From Antilocapra americana (Eukaryota; Chordata; Mammalia; Artiodactyla; Antilocapridae), in the NCBI GenBank assembly GCA_007570785.1, contig ML664173.1, positions 13,611,933 through 13,675,932 of the forward strand: a DNA stretch of 64,000 nucleotides. The letters run 5' to 3'. The translations under genes were made by a program, and so were the position numbers. The notes below the pieces were generated by a model. It did no database searches. It was not told where the DNA came from and saw only the letters and a program-made list of their open reading frames with translations. Shown in pieces: positions 23,018 through 33,727 of this stretch. Numbering within the stretch: the first letter of the stretch is position 1; each line of letters starts with the position of its first letter.

Positions 23018-26000
23018 GTGAGGGCGGCCCGAGCGCCCCCGGGGGTGCGGGGAGCGGGGTGCCTCTCCAGGAATGGGTCGGAGGCGGCCGAGCCAGCCCC
23101 GGAGGAGCGGGGCGCGGCGACGGGTGGCGCAGCCCCTGCGGCTCTTCCCACGGCGGCCGCGGCGCATCTTGGTGAGCGCGCACAGCCCGCTGCCAGCGGG
23201 GCTCTCTGGGCGCCGGCCAGGGTCCACTCCCGCCGCCCGTCTCCCTACACTCGGGGCCCCGCGCTGCGCCCTCTCCCAGGTCGTGTGCCTCCTGAGTGTT
23301 CTTTCCTTGGGCGACGACTGCAAGCGTGCCCGCCGCTGCCCCTACGGAGAGATACGGGGCTGTCCCAAGGGCCTGCGTGGGGAGGCTGTACGGGCAGCCT
23401 GGCCCACAGGGCATGGGGTCTGGGCCCCGGAAGTGTGCGCTTCCAGTAATCAACTTCAGGATAAAGCTTTCCAAGGAAAGGACAAGCTAGGACCTGCGAT
23501 CCTCCATGGAAGGGAGGACAGATGCCCAATTTTCACCACCCAAGAGAGAGGGGTGAGGGAGTGTGCAGGCCCCTCTGAGGGGAAGCCGCCTTCAACCTCA
23601 GCTTGAGGGTGTCTAGGTAGCCCCTCTGCCATCACCAAGGAGACGATGCCCCCTCACCACGATTTTTCAGGAGCCTTGTCTCAAGCCAGCCCAGAACTTC
23701 TGAAGAGGTTTTTGTAAAGCCTCACCCCACCCCAAACTAAAAGGGACTAAAATTTCCAGCTTGGCCCTCCCAGATATGGCTGAGAGCTTATACTTGGGAG
23801 TCTCAGCTTTCCCCAAACCCACTCTTTTCTCAGGCGCCCTCTGGCCATGCTGCTCCCAAGCTGTGTGACCTAAGACAAATGACTCAGCCTCTCTGGGCTT
23901 CTATTTCCTCTGTAACACCCACTGTTTAGGATTTTGAGGGGATACTTGAGTAAATCACATGCAGAGTGTTAGGGCTCAGAAAGTGTTAGGGCTTCCGAAT
24001 ACTAATTATTATCATTGCTGGGCCAAGCGCTGTTGGACAGGATGGAACTGGGGGGTTTCTGATCCAAGAATGGGAGGGAGGGAAGGAGAAGGAGACAGAT
24101 GGCAGGAGGGGGAGTTCCCACCAGGGACCCCAGGCTTCCTGTTTGAGGACCCCTGCCTGCCCCAGCCCACACCCCCCACGGTTTAGGGAGGGGCTTCCCT
24201 ATGAGGCCTGGGGAACACGTGTTTTCCACCATGCGAAGAGGTAATAGGGGCCAGCGGCAAAGCGGGCCAGGCTGTGTGTGCCAGGTTGCATGCTGTAGTT
24301 CACAACCCAGGCTCTGCGCACCTTCCCCTGCTGCAGGGCAGTCAGGGCCCAGGGGGCCTGGAGGGGCGACCCCCCAGGGCTGACACCAGGCCTCCCCCTG
24401 CAGGCTGTTTGACCTGGAGCCAGACCTGCTGCCCCTCTTCCAGTACAACTGCCGCCAGTTCTCCAGTCCAGAGGACTGCCTGTCTTCTCCGGAGTTCCTG
24501 GACCACATCAGGAAGGTGAGGGGAGGTGGAGGGCCTTCCTGGGGGAGAACAGGAGAGGGAGAACCCGGGGTGGGAGAATTCCTTCCGCGTCCTGCCCCAG
24601 CCCCGGGCGGTGCCCCTTCTCCTTCTCCCTCCTGTCTGAGGCATCTGTCGCTTTCCCTCTGTGCTGAACCGGGCAGAGTTGGGACACCCGATAGGCCAGC
24701 TGCTCCCAGCTCTGCCCTTTGCCCTCGGCCTTGTCCCTTGGCTCCTGTAGGTGGCGTTGGTACTGATCCATCAGGGACCACCCCCTGTGAAAACCAAGCT
24801 GGGGTTTGCTCAGAGGCCGGTGCTCAGCGTCCCCCCATCCCTGGGGGATCACACTCTGCAGCAGGTGTGAAGAGGGCTTAGCACCTAGCAGAAGGCAGCT
24901 TCCTTCATGGCCTGACATTAGTAGTCTGGCCACCATATGCTGAGCGCCTGCTCTAGGTAGACACAGGCTGCCTTTTGCCTCTGATCCCAGATAAACAAGG
25001 GTCCTCTCTTCCTTCCCAGGTTCTGGACTGGTTGTGAGCGGGAGTGGGGAGTTGCTCTGATCTCTGTTTCACCGCAACCTTGACCTTGGCAGGTGATGCT
25101 GGTGATCGATGCTGCGGTGACCAACGTGGAGGACCTGTCCTCGCTGGAGGAGTACCTGGCCGGCCTGGGCCGGAAGCATCGGGCAGTGGGCGTGAAGCTC
25201 AGCTCCTTCTCGGTGGGTAAAGGGGCCCTTTCTCTCTCTAAAGCGCCTGGCCTGGGGCCACCACTCTCTCCCAGACCCCTCCCGTCCACTTGTTCCTCTC
25301 TCCCTCTCCTAAAGTTTCAGATGACTGAACTGTCATGTACTTGCTGTGTGACCCTGGCACTGCCTTGATTCTCTGAGCCTTGAATTTTTCTTCTCTGGTG
25401 TGGTTTCTCTTAGAACCCAAAGGAAGTGAGGGAGCCTTTAGGATTGCTGCTCAGTTTTATAGCACCATGCATAAAACCATCCCAGAACAAACTGGCTTAA
25501 AACAATGACTTCTGGTTTCCCTGGGCTCAATTGAGTGGTTCTTCTGTCCCACATGCAGGGGGACAGGGGTGCACTGCATTCAGTTGGGAGCTCAGCTGGG
25601 GTTGGAACATCCAAGATGGCCTGTCATCCTTTGGGATCTCTCTCCCTGTGGCCCCTAATCACTCAGTAGTGGAGCTGTGCTCCATTCCAGAGTAGCTGCT
25701 GAGCTCCAGAAGGGATGTTCTAAGAGGACAAGCCAGCCTCTGCTTGTATCAATCTTGCTAATGCCCTACTGGCCAAAGCCAGTCACATGGATGAGCCTTG
25801 TGTCGAGGGCGTGAATCCTTGAGGTGTGGCTCACAGGGGACCACTCACCTGACAGCCCACCACACGGTCCAATCATCTTGCCAGATGAAAGCACCTTGAG
25901 GGAGGGACTGAGTCTGTCTTGTCGTTCTCTCCATCCCCAGCACTAGTACAGCCTCTGGTCTTTACTGTGCATTCAGGAAATATTTGTGGAATAAATACAC

Positions 26001-26717
26001 TGTATTTTATAATTAATAATAAAAAATGAGAGCCATTATTATTGCTGAAGATTTACTGGGTATAGATGCTGTGCCAAGAGCTTTTAATAGATGATCTCTT
26101 CATCATTCCAACAACCTGATGAGTTGAAAGTTTTGCTGATGAAGCAACTGAGGCTCAGAGAGGTTACCTAAGTTGCTCGAGGTTACACAGCTCAGAAGCA
26201 GGAGAGTCAGAAAGTGAGCTCAGGATGGCAGAGCCTGTGCTCTTAACCTCATGCTGCTGTCTTGCAGAGGAGGAAACAATAGGAGGGACAATGACTTTGC
26301 TTGGTGTGAGCTGGAAGTCCCAGGCAATGCCTCACTCTCCACGCATAGGGTGGTTGTGAGGCTGGGAGTGGAGCGAAATGCTTCGTTCACTTTCAAGCTT
26401 CACCTTTAAGTGGCATCCAATGATTGGGAGGCAGAATCCTGCTCAGGAAGCATGGACCCCATGTAGGAGAGCCAAAAAGCCCAGGAGTCCTTACCAGCCC
26501 CCAGCCTCTGTTTTCTCACCTGTGGAATGGGGGCATGCCTCCCTATACCTGAGAATGACAGGTGACCCCCTTGCCTCTGCAGACGGTGGGTGAATCCCTG
26601 CTCTACATGCTGGAGAAGTGCCTGGGCCCTGCCTTCACACCCGCCACGCGGGCTGCCTGGAGCCAGCTCTACGGGGCCGTGGTGCAGGCCATGAGTCGGG
26701 GCTGGAGTGGCGAGTAA
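22929..26717 (+). CDS. NGB: NGB, neuroglobin, complete coding sequence (4 exons)
   Basis: Neuroglobin is a cytosolic haem protein of neurons and retina. Its iron is held by two histidines, and roles in oxygen, NO and redox handling and neuroprotection have been proposed. Exons 22929-23017, 24404-24515, 25093-25212 and 26583-26717 total 456 nt: 151 residues plus TAA, the normal length. One globin fold is seen. His64 (distal, E7), His96 (proximal, F8) and the redox-linked Cys46, Cys55 and Cys120 are all present. The start ATG has A at -3 and G at +4. The introns fall at Arg30 (helix B), before Val68 (the E11 position, a hallmark of neuroglobin) and before Thr108 (helix G). The protein begins [16 protein letters not shown] and ends MSRGWSGE. 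No defect seen. Confidence 0.98.
23018..24403 (+). other. NGB: NGB intron 1
   Basis: The first 240 bases continue the CpG island; a MIR sits at 23845-24015. No exon seen. Confidence 0.85.
23845..24015 (+). mobile_element. MIR SINE in NGB intron 1
   Basis: CCAAGCTGTGTGACCTAAGA, TCAGCCTCTCTGGGCTTCTA and AATACTAATTATTATCATTG. Confidence 0.72.
24404..24515 (+). CDS. NGB: NGB coding exon 2, residues 30-67
   Basis: 112 nt, acceptor CTGCAG to 24403, donor GTGAGG at 24516. Codes [19 protein letters not shown] then [18 protein letters not shown]. It carries Cys46, Cys55 and distal His64. Confidence 0.98.
24516..25092 (+). other. NGB: NGB intron 2 (the E11 intron)
   Basis: 577 bases, no repeat recognised. 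Its position between codons 67 and 68 is the extra central intron that distinguishes neuroglobin from haemoglobin and myoglobin genes. Confidence 0.9.
25093..25212 (+). CDS. NGB: NGB coding exon 3, residues 68-107
   Basis: 120 nt, phase 0 at both ends, acceptor GGCAG to 25092, donor GTGGGT at 25213. Codes [20 protein letters not shown] then the F helix with proximal His96 (RKHRAVGVK). Confidence 0.98.
25455..25890 (+). mobile_element. MLT1-type MaLR LTR remnant in NGB intron 3
   Basis: GGCTTAAAACAATGACTTCT, GGGAGCTCAGCTGGGGTTGG and GAGGGCGTGAATCCTTGAGG follow the MLT1 long terminal repeat. It is an old, noncoding, diverged retroviral-like relic. Confidence 0.65.
25895..26000 (+). mobile_element. 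L2 LINE 3' tail
   Basis: GGGACTGAGTCTGTCTTGTC, CATCCCCAGCACTAGTACAG and GGAAATATTTGTGGAATAAA are the classic L2 3' end. Confidence 0.75.
26040..26255 (-). mobile_element. MIR SINE, reverse orientation, in NGB intron 3
   Basis: GCAACTGAGGCTCAGAGAGG, TTACCTAAGTTGCTCGAGGT and ACACAGCTCAGAAGCAG. Follows an L2 tail directly. Confidence 0.82.
26583..26717 (+). CDS. NGB: NGB coding exon 4, residues 108-151 and stop
   Basis: Acceptor CTGCAG to 26582. Codes [20 protein letters not shown], with Cys120, then the H helix to WSGE and TAA at 26715-26717. Confidence 0.98.
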   Translation, partial: TVGESLLYMLEKCLGPAFTPATRAAWSQLYGAVVQAMSRGWSGE

Positions 26718-27590
26718 GAGGCGGCACTGCCCAGCGGTTTCCACCTAGTGGCCCCCCGCCTGTCTGTGTCTGTCTGTTGGTCTGTGTCCATAGTAGCCCA
26801 GACTTCCCTAGGTTTCCCTGCCTCGTGATCCTAGTCCCCTTGGCCATGCCAGGGAGGTGATAAAGCAAAGCTGGGCCTCAGTCCCCCTCATCCCAACTGC
26901 AGGCGGGGTGACTTTTTCTTTCCGATTTCCTCGGTTCCCCTAGCTTCCTCTCTGCCGGCCCAGCCTTCCCCTCTGCCTCCTCACCCCTCCCCTCTGGCCT
27001 CCTCCTCCCAGGAGGAGGAGCAGCGTTTTGGCGGCAGAGGTGGCATGGGGCCCAGGGGTAGGGGGGAGCACGGGACTTTGAGGAGTTGGCCCTCCCATCC
27101 TCCTCCTTGCCCGGGTGAGCCTGGGCTGAGGCGGGCAGTGGGCTAGCTGAGCTTGGAGCACCTTCCCAGCTCGCCTGCCCTCAGCACGTTTCTCTCCCAG
27201 CAGTGTGTTCACTTTGCACAAGGAAAGAGGCACGGGACAGCTCCGGCCTTCGTGGTGGAATCCCAGGCGGCCGGGGCAGGTGGTCCGGAGAGCAGCTGGC
27301 TCTGTGACGGGGCCCCTCCGGGTCTCGGGGTGGGGACAACCTCTCAGATGCCCCCTGACAAAGTAGTTTTTCTTTTCTCGTGTCAGACGGGAATTCCCCA
27401 GTATCTCTGTAGGAGCCAGCTAGCCAGCCAGGGTGGGTGGGCTGGGGAAGGGCCAGGAAGATAGGGGCTTCCTTCCTGATTCCAGCAGAGCCTGAGGCTT
27501 ATCCTCCGCCCCCCACCCTTTCTGCCTCTGCCCACTCAGATGGTGGGTCCAGAGCATCCGTATTCAATACCTGCAGTGTGCCTGTACCTG

Positions 27591-27812
27591 GGCTTCCCAG
27601 GTGGCGCTAGTGGTAAAGAGCCTGCCTGCCAGTGCAGGAGATGTAAGAGATGTGGTTCGATCCCTGGGTCAGGAAGATCCCCTGGAGGAGGGCGTGGCAA
27701 CCCACTCCCGAATTCTTGCCTGGAGAATCCCATGGACGGAGGAGCCTGGCGGGTTAGAGTCCATAGGGTCTCAAAGAGTCGGACACGACGGAAGCGACAG
27801 CACGCACGCACG
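27591..27812 (+). mobile_element. Bov-tA SINE inside the NGB 3'UTR
   Basis: GGCTTCCCAGGTGGCGCTAG head, GGTTCGATCCCTGGGTCAGG, tail GTCGGACACGACGGAAGCGA. Same strand as NGB and about 110 bases before its poly(A) signal. Confidence 0.93.
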
Positions 27813-27920
27813 TACTTAGCGGGGTTGATAGAAAACAGCAGGAGAGTCCCCCTTCCCACGCTCTGAACTGTCTCCACTTTTATCTTTCGCTGCGTGCCGT
27901 GGTTGTATAAACTCACGAGA

Positions 27921-27926
27921 AATAAA
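27921..27926 (+). terminator. NGB: Polyadenylation signal AATAAA for NGB
   Basis: First AATAAA after the NGB stop codon, followed by a T/G-rich stretch (TTCCGTGTGCCTCT) suited to 3' end formation. Confidence 0.65.
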
Positions 27927-29639
27927 CCTGTTCCGTGTGCCTCTCTGACCCTCTGGAACTGGTCTTTTCTTTGGCGTTGGCTTGTGTCCAGATGAAGCTG
28001 CAAGGTGATGGATGGAAAGCAGTGTGGGAGGTTGGGGGTCAGGATGATCAAGGCCAGAGTGGGTGGAAAAGAAGGGAGGGGTGTGGGGAAGCCGGTGGTG
28101 GAGATGGAGCGAGGGGTCTGTGGTGGAAACTGGCTGGCAGGGCACACAGCCGGACTGCATTTCCCAGTGTCCCTGGCATTTAGGGGAGACATGCAACTGA
28201 GTTCTGGCCAATGGAATGTGTGGACGTGTGTACCACTTCCAGACCTGGTCCCCGCAAACTCCTGCCTGCTCCTCTGTGCTCTGTCATCCTCCAGTCCTCT
28301 TGACACAGATCTCAGGGATCTTGAGGGTCAGGCCTTGAACGTGGCAGGCTTACAAGGTGGAAGGAGCCTGGGTTCCCGATCACTGCTTGGAGGAGAGCAC
28401 CCCCTAATTAGAAGTGCCTTGCAGCGTCCAAGCTCTTCTGCGTGTAGTGCAGGGGCCCATTCCTTTGATTTTACAGGAAAGAGACAGACTTCTGTTTGTG
28501 CCATTACACATGTGGGGGTTGGTTCATTTCAACACACACCCACACTAATCTGGAGTCTGAAGCAGTTCACTGGTCGGGGGGCTGGGAGCCCACCCGCCGG
28601 TGGACCAGGCGAGGCCACGAATTGAACGGGCCAGGTGTCAGGACAGCGGCAAACAGCAACAAATCGTGCAGGGTTCCCGAGGAAAGCTTCTAGAACCTCT
28701 CTGGAGGGGTAGGTGCCAATCGCAGAGTGGACTTTTTAGGGAGACTAAATGTGTTAAGCTGGGGTGTATGTTGGAGTTGAAGACCAGCTGTGAGTGTGAG
28801 TTAGTGGGTGTGTGCGTGTGTGTGTCAGGAGGAGCAGGCAGGCAACCGTAGAGAGACAGCCAGGTGAATGGGGAGTGAGTGACTTTAAGAGTGGCCTTCA
28901 TCCAAGCAGGCTTGGGGTTACCCTCTCCCAGCTCCCCACTTCTGGCCTCCAAAATGTGGGGCCCTGGAGCTGGGCTGTGACTGGCTGGAGGGGCTGCACC
29001 CTGTCAGTCATCCTCACCCTGAGGTCTGATTTTCTCAGCCCAGACAAATGCCACTGGTGCCAGCAGAGCCTCCCTAGCTGTAGCTGGGGCCTCGCTTTTG
29101 TTAAGCTCTAGGGGCCAGGCCTGCCCGACTATGTGACTGCAGACCCTGGGTCTGGAGCACGTTAGGAATGAAAGCATTCCCCACTGCAGCATCAAAGGGA
29201 GTTTTCTCTTGAGCCCCACAGGCTCCCACGTGGGGGCCCCCTCTGCTGTGAGCGGCTCAGACTCGGGTGGCCACGCCTAGCCCAAGGCTCCTGGAGGCTC
29301 GACACCCACACTGGAGACAGGGTGACCTGATTCCAGATGGGCTGAACCCCCTCCCCCGATGTGTCTGGAGCCATCCTAAGCACGGGTGCTTTCGCCTCTC
29401 TTGAAGGTCTTTCTTGCACTTCTGCACGTCTCCAAAAGAGTTGTTCTTCCTTGTCCTTCTCATATCCTCACTCCCGTGAGAGGATGGGAACCCGCTTCAG
29501 CCAGGCTTTCATCCCCCGCCCCGTCTCACCATCTCACCAGCAGCCTCCGTCCTGCCCAACTCAGGGGTCACACTTGAGGTTTCATTTTGCTCTTCTACTT
29601 AGTAGTGCTTGGACAAGTTGAGCACTTTGGTGAGCACTT

Positions 29640-30170
29640 TCTTTCTTGATTTTTAAACTTTTTATAGTGGAGACTTGTTAACATACACAGAAATCAGAGC
29701 CTAACGGATCTCCAGGTACCCTTCACCCCTGCATCAGTATTGAGCAACTCAAGACCTCTTCCTTCCTGACTTTTAATTTTGCTGGATAGTTTCAAAGCTA
29801 ATCCCAAACTTCATGTTCTTAGACCCATAAGGTCTTCCATATGATTTTCTAGTCAATTTTTTTTAACCTCTTAACCCACACTATCAATGTATCTACCAGG
29901 ATAAACAGTTATCTCCTCAACATCACCAAATGCAGTCCATATTTTCCTGGTATCTCAGAAATGTCTTTCTGCAGCTGGTTCGTTCAATTCAAGATGCAGT
30001 CAAGGGCCACACACTGTATCTGCTTGTGCCTCTTAAACGTCTCATTTTCTACCAGCCTCTTGCTCTCTTCCCCATGCCATTGATTTGTGGGCAAAACCTG
30101 GTCATTTGTTCCGTGGCATGCCTGGTATTTGACCTGGCTGGTGCCTCTTGGTGGCATCTTTGAGCTCACC
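29640..30170 (-). mobile_element. Old L1M-type repeat, reverse orientation
   Basis: TCACCAAATGCAGTCCATAT, TCAGAAATGTCTTTCTGCAG and GCAAAACCTGGTCATTTGTT resemble a common mammalian LINE 3'UTR read backwards. Family uncertain. Confidence 0.5.
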
Positions 30171-30229
30171 CATCTCTGCCCCGTATTTACTGTCAAGTGT
30201 GGTTACAGCTATACCCCACACCCTCCCGT

Positions 30230-31150
30230 TTGAGTCCCTTTCTTCCTTGACTTCCGGGACGCCAGAATTTCCTGGTTTCCCCACTCCTCTCTGTGGCTCC
30301 TCCTCAGTCTCCCTGCAGACTCTCTTCCCCTCTCCCTCCGACCTCCTCCTCACCTCTGCCTGCACCCCTGGAGGTTGCGGCCAGTCCCATACTTTCCACA
30401 CCATCCGGATTCTGAGGGCTCCAGAAGTCACCCCTCTGGCCCAATTTGCTTCTACTCCAGACTGTCTGCAGCCACCCGCCCAACATTCACACTGGGCACC
30501 ATCTCAAAGGGAACACAACCCAGGTGGACCTCTGGGTCTTCTTCCCAGACATGCTCCTTCCCAGCTTTTTCCACCATGGCGAACCAGTTTGCCTGGTTGT
30601 TTGGGCTGAATAACTGGGAGTCATCCTCACCTCCTTGCTCTCTCTCAGACCTCACACCATTCTATCCAGGAATCCTTAAGCCCTGTACCAAATCCCACTT
30701 CCTCTCTCCTCTTTCACTTGTGCTCTCCTTGTCTGAGCTACCATGTGGTTGCTCCAGGCTGCCCTCATCAGAGCCCCAGTGGGGGCTTTCTGCTCCCACT
30801 CTGTCCACTCCCTGTGGCTTGTAATGAGGTGCTGTGTCTTCCCTGCTGTGAATCCTCCAGCGGCTTGGCCCACAGATCCCCATTGCCCCCTCAGACACCA
30901 CCACCCTCGTCTGCCCCTCGCTCACTCTGCTCCGGCCACTGCGGCCTCCTCGCTTGTCTGCGGCCCCTTCATGTATTTGTTTCCCCACCCCCTTCATGCC
31001 ACCTCCACTGGCTCACATGTCTGGTTACCCCGGAGCTTGTCCCAAGTCCTCCCCATCTCCAGACACTCCCCCATCCTGCTTTTCCTTCAAAGTACCTGTC
31101 CTGACATCCCGCTACATAAATGTGTTGACTGCACATACGTTCTATTGCAA
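30230..31150 (+). mobile_element. Old LINE fragment (L1M/L2 class), CT-rich
   Basis: GAATAACTGGGAGTCATCCT, TCGCTCACTCTGCTCCGGCC and TCCTTCAAAGTACCTGTCCT follow a mammal-wide repeat. Open frames across it are incidental. Confidence 0.5.
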
Positions 31151-31501
31151 TCTACATGGGAAGGCTGTCAGGAAAGCCATGTGGGCTCTGTGTTAGGAGG
31201 GGAGGGCAGGGGAGGGGTCCAAACCATGGCTGAAGGTGCCGAGCTAGGCGGAAGTGACCCCCGAGGGTGGTCTGTGTCTCTCTCCGACCCAACAGTAGTA
31301 CTTATTGCCAAGGAAGCTGGTTACAACAGAAGTCATGCCCTCGCTAGGCATTAATCACTGTAAGCCCAATGGCAAATGCTTCTTTGGGCCTAATCTTTGG
31401 TTACCTGCCAGGCATCTGCTATTTGAGCTCTTTGGAAGCAGAGGGGAGGGAAGAGAGGTTATCCAGCCTGTGCATTTGTAACTAGGTACAGGCCATCCAC
31501 C

Positions 31502-31708
31502 GGGGGCTTTGCTTGTGGCTTAGAGTCAAGAATCCTGCCTGCTAATGCAGGAGACACGGGTTCCATCCCTGGGTCAGGAAGATCCCCTGGAGAAGGAAAT
31601 GGCAATTCGCTCCAGTATTCTTGCCTGGAGAATCCCATGGACAGAGAAGCCTACGATCCATGGGGTCGCAAAAGAAGTCAGACACGACCGAGTGACTCAA
31701 CAACAACC
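31502..31708 (+). mobile_element. Bov-tA SINE
   Basis: Diverged head (GGGGCTTTGCTTGTGGCTTA), then GGGTTCCATCCCTGGGTCAG, TCCAGTATTCTTGCCTGGAG and GTCAGACACGACCGAGTGAC. Confidence 0.92.
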
Positions 31709-33216
31709 AGCTACAGGGCTACCCCTTCCCTGAGGTGAAGGTGGTGTGAGGTGCTGGGACCAGCTGTCCTGGTTCCAGGGCAGTGAGGCTGGGATGGCTT
31801 CCTGACGGTTTCATGAGAGCCTCGCCCACTCAACCCTCCTGCACCCGTGTCACTGGGGGGATTGTGTGAAACAGAGGTGATCGGGCCCCACCTCAAATTC
31901 TGGCTTGTTCAGGGAGGCGGCCTGGAGGTTGGGATTGTTTAAAATCTCCAAGGAGACTTCCACCAGCAGCCGGAATAGAGATTAAGTACTTGAGGCTTGA
32001 GAGAGGCTGGGCTGCTTGTTGTCAAGGCCACGGGATCTCAGATGTTCAAAAAACAACCTCTGTTGAAAAAAAACACCTGTGCGCTGTCTTCCCAGAAGCC
32101 GGACTCTACCACGCTTCCCCCGGGCCTTTATAGAGAGAGCTTCGCAGGCAGAGTTGGCCAGCATGGGGTTCCCTGATGGCTTTGGGAGGGTGGCAGGGAG
32201 CCGCCGCAAGCCTGGCCTCCACAGGCAGAGCCTCCAGGAGCCCAGGGCCCTTCTGCGTCCTCCCCAGCCCTGCACTCGGGGCGGTGCTCCAATGCCCTCT
32301 TGAGCAGAGCCCCATGAAGCTGGCATCCTGGACTGCCCTGGCACCAGGCCTCTCTCCCGGCTATCTGCCCAGTTCCCCCTCCCAAAAACCCCACCCGTTT
32401 CCAGGTCGTGCAATCCGGCCTCTCTTGTCTGGCCAGGGTGGTCTTCCTGCTCCCCTCTGCATTGTGGATTTCATCTGATTCTACTTGGAAACTAATAGCG
32501 TTAAGGGGAGAGAGATCAAGGGGGTGGGGCCTGGGCCCCTGGCCAGGCTCACACCATGGGGAGCTTTGAGCCCAGGCCCATGAGTCCTCCAACCATGAAT
32601 CCTCCAACCATGACAGCTTGGGGAGAAGGTCCAACAAGCAGGGGGTGTTTGGGAGCACCCCTTGGGAATCGAGCCCTGAGAGCATCCTCTGCCCTCACAG
32701 GGGGCAGTGGCGGAGGAAGCCCCCCTCCACACCCTGTTCCCTCTACCCCTGCAGCTGAATCTGCTGCATTCAGCGATGGACCGGGCAACTGACTTCCCGT
32801 CCTCCTGCTTTTAGGATGAGGTGACCAGGGACATCGCGCTGCCTAGAGGAAGGCCCAGAGTCCTGGTCTCTAGGCGAGGACATGTTGTCGCCCCCCAGGA
32901 TAGGGAACTTTTCCTCCTTGTCATGGGTATGACGGCTGACATAACTACCCTTTGCGAGAGGGTGCTCTTGTTCCGTTCAGGCCTGACGCGGCAGCCCACG
33001 TGCCCAACCTCTTCCTGCCCCCATGCCGCTGGCCGAGGCTGCTGCAGACCGAAGCCCGGCCTGCTGCCTCTACTGGGGGCCTCAGGGGACAAGTCCAGCT
33101 GCTCATCAGGCCAAGAGCCAGCTCTCAGGGCCCAGCACTCAGCCTGGGGCTTGTGCTGCCCAGGGGAGGCTGCCTGATGGCTTCTTGGGTAGCTCAGGGA
33201 TCAGAAATTCTCATCT

Positions 33217-33424
33217 ACTTCCCATGTGGTACAGTGGCGAAGAACCCACCTGCCAATGCAGGAAAGCACAAGAGATGTGGGTTCGACCCCTGTGTCAGGA
33301 AGATCCCCCAGAGTAGGAAATGACAGCCCACTCCAGTATTCTTGCCTGGAAAATTCCACAGACAGAGGAGCCCGGTGGGTTACCGTCCGTGGGGTCGCAG
33401 AGAGACAGACATAACTGAGCACAC
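33217..33424 (+). mobile_element. Bov-tA SINE
   Basis: ACTTCCCATGTGGTACAGTG head, GGGTTCGACCCCTGTGTCAG, CTCCAGTATTCTTGCCTGGA and a GGTCGCAGAGAGACAGACAT tail. Confidence 0.92.
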
Positions 33425-33727
33425 CCCTTTAGGAGACTGGTCAGGGGGCTCTCAGAGCACCCGCAGTGGAAAGGAAGAGGCAGACTCACTTCTGGTCTCT
33501 CCAGGAGACCAGGCAGTGTTTGCCAGGCCTTCTTCCCCTGTGAGGCCAGGGACCAGGGAAGGCCTCGGGGCTCAAGGCACTCCCAGGGGGACAGCTTCTG
33601 GCCCCAGGCGCCAAAGCCACAGCGCTAGACACGTGCTCCAGCCTGGTTCCCGCCAGGAACTCCGGCTCCTTCCAGAGGGACGGGAGGCCCTGCTGGGAGG
33701 GTTCAGACGCAGAGGCACAGGCCAGCC

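Larger units (their letters stand above)
22500..23260 (+). promoter_or_regulatory. NGB: CpG island and likely NGB promoter with GC boxes
   Basis: This stretch is very GC-rich with many CpG dinucleotides, unlike its flanks, and it covers the first NGB coding exon. GGGGCGGGGC at 22664-22673 is an Sp1-type GC box. TTTAAA at 22638-22643 is a possible weak TATA-like element. The transcription start is not visible from sequence. The island probably drives NGB, since no other gene starts here. Confidence 0.7.
25213..26582 (+). other. NGB: NGB intron 3
   Basis: Largely repeat-derived: an MLT1-like LTR, an L2 tail and a reversed MIR in succession from 25455 to 26255. Confidence 0.85.
26718..27945 (+). 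other. NGB: NGB 3' untranslated region
   Basis: About 1.2 kb from the stop to just past AATAAA at 27921-27926. It includes a same-strand Bov-tA SINE at 27591-27812, so roughly the last quarter of the UTR is ruminant-specific. The length is inferred from the single clear poly(A) hexamer. Confidence 0.65.
27946..33727. other. Intergenic region between the 3' ends of NGB and TMEM63C
   Basis: 5.8 kb with two Bov-tA SINEs (31502-31708, 33217-33424) and old LINE relics (29640-30170, 30230-31150). The segment 28130-28260 (GGACTGCATTTCCCAGTGTC and GTTCTGGCCAATGGAATGTG) looks like another old mammalian repeat that I cannot name. No gene seen. Confidence 0.7.

Noticed and set aside
22466..23474. Long minus-strand ORFs (up to 304 codons) over the NGB CpG island
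   Set aside because: They are antisense to NGB exon 1 and its flanks, rich in Pro/Arg/Gly/Ala as expected for random frames in GC-rich DNA, and show no family motif.
27536..28306. 256-codon minus-strand ORF
   Set aside because: Crosses the Bov-tA SINE and the NGB 3'UTR in antisense; the SINE-derived peptide is recognisable.
30743..31354. 203-codon plus-strand ORF in the NGB-TMEM63C gap
   Set aside because: Runs through an old LINE fragment; the peptide is Pro/Ser/His-rich noise.
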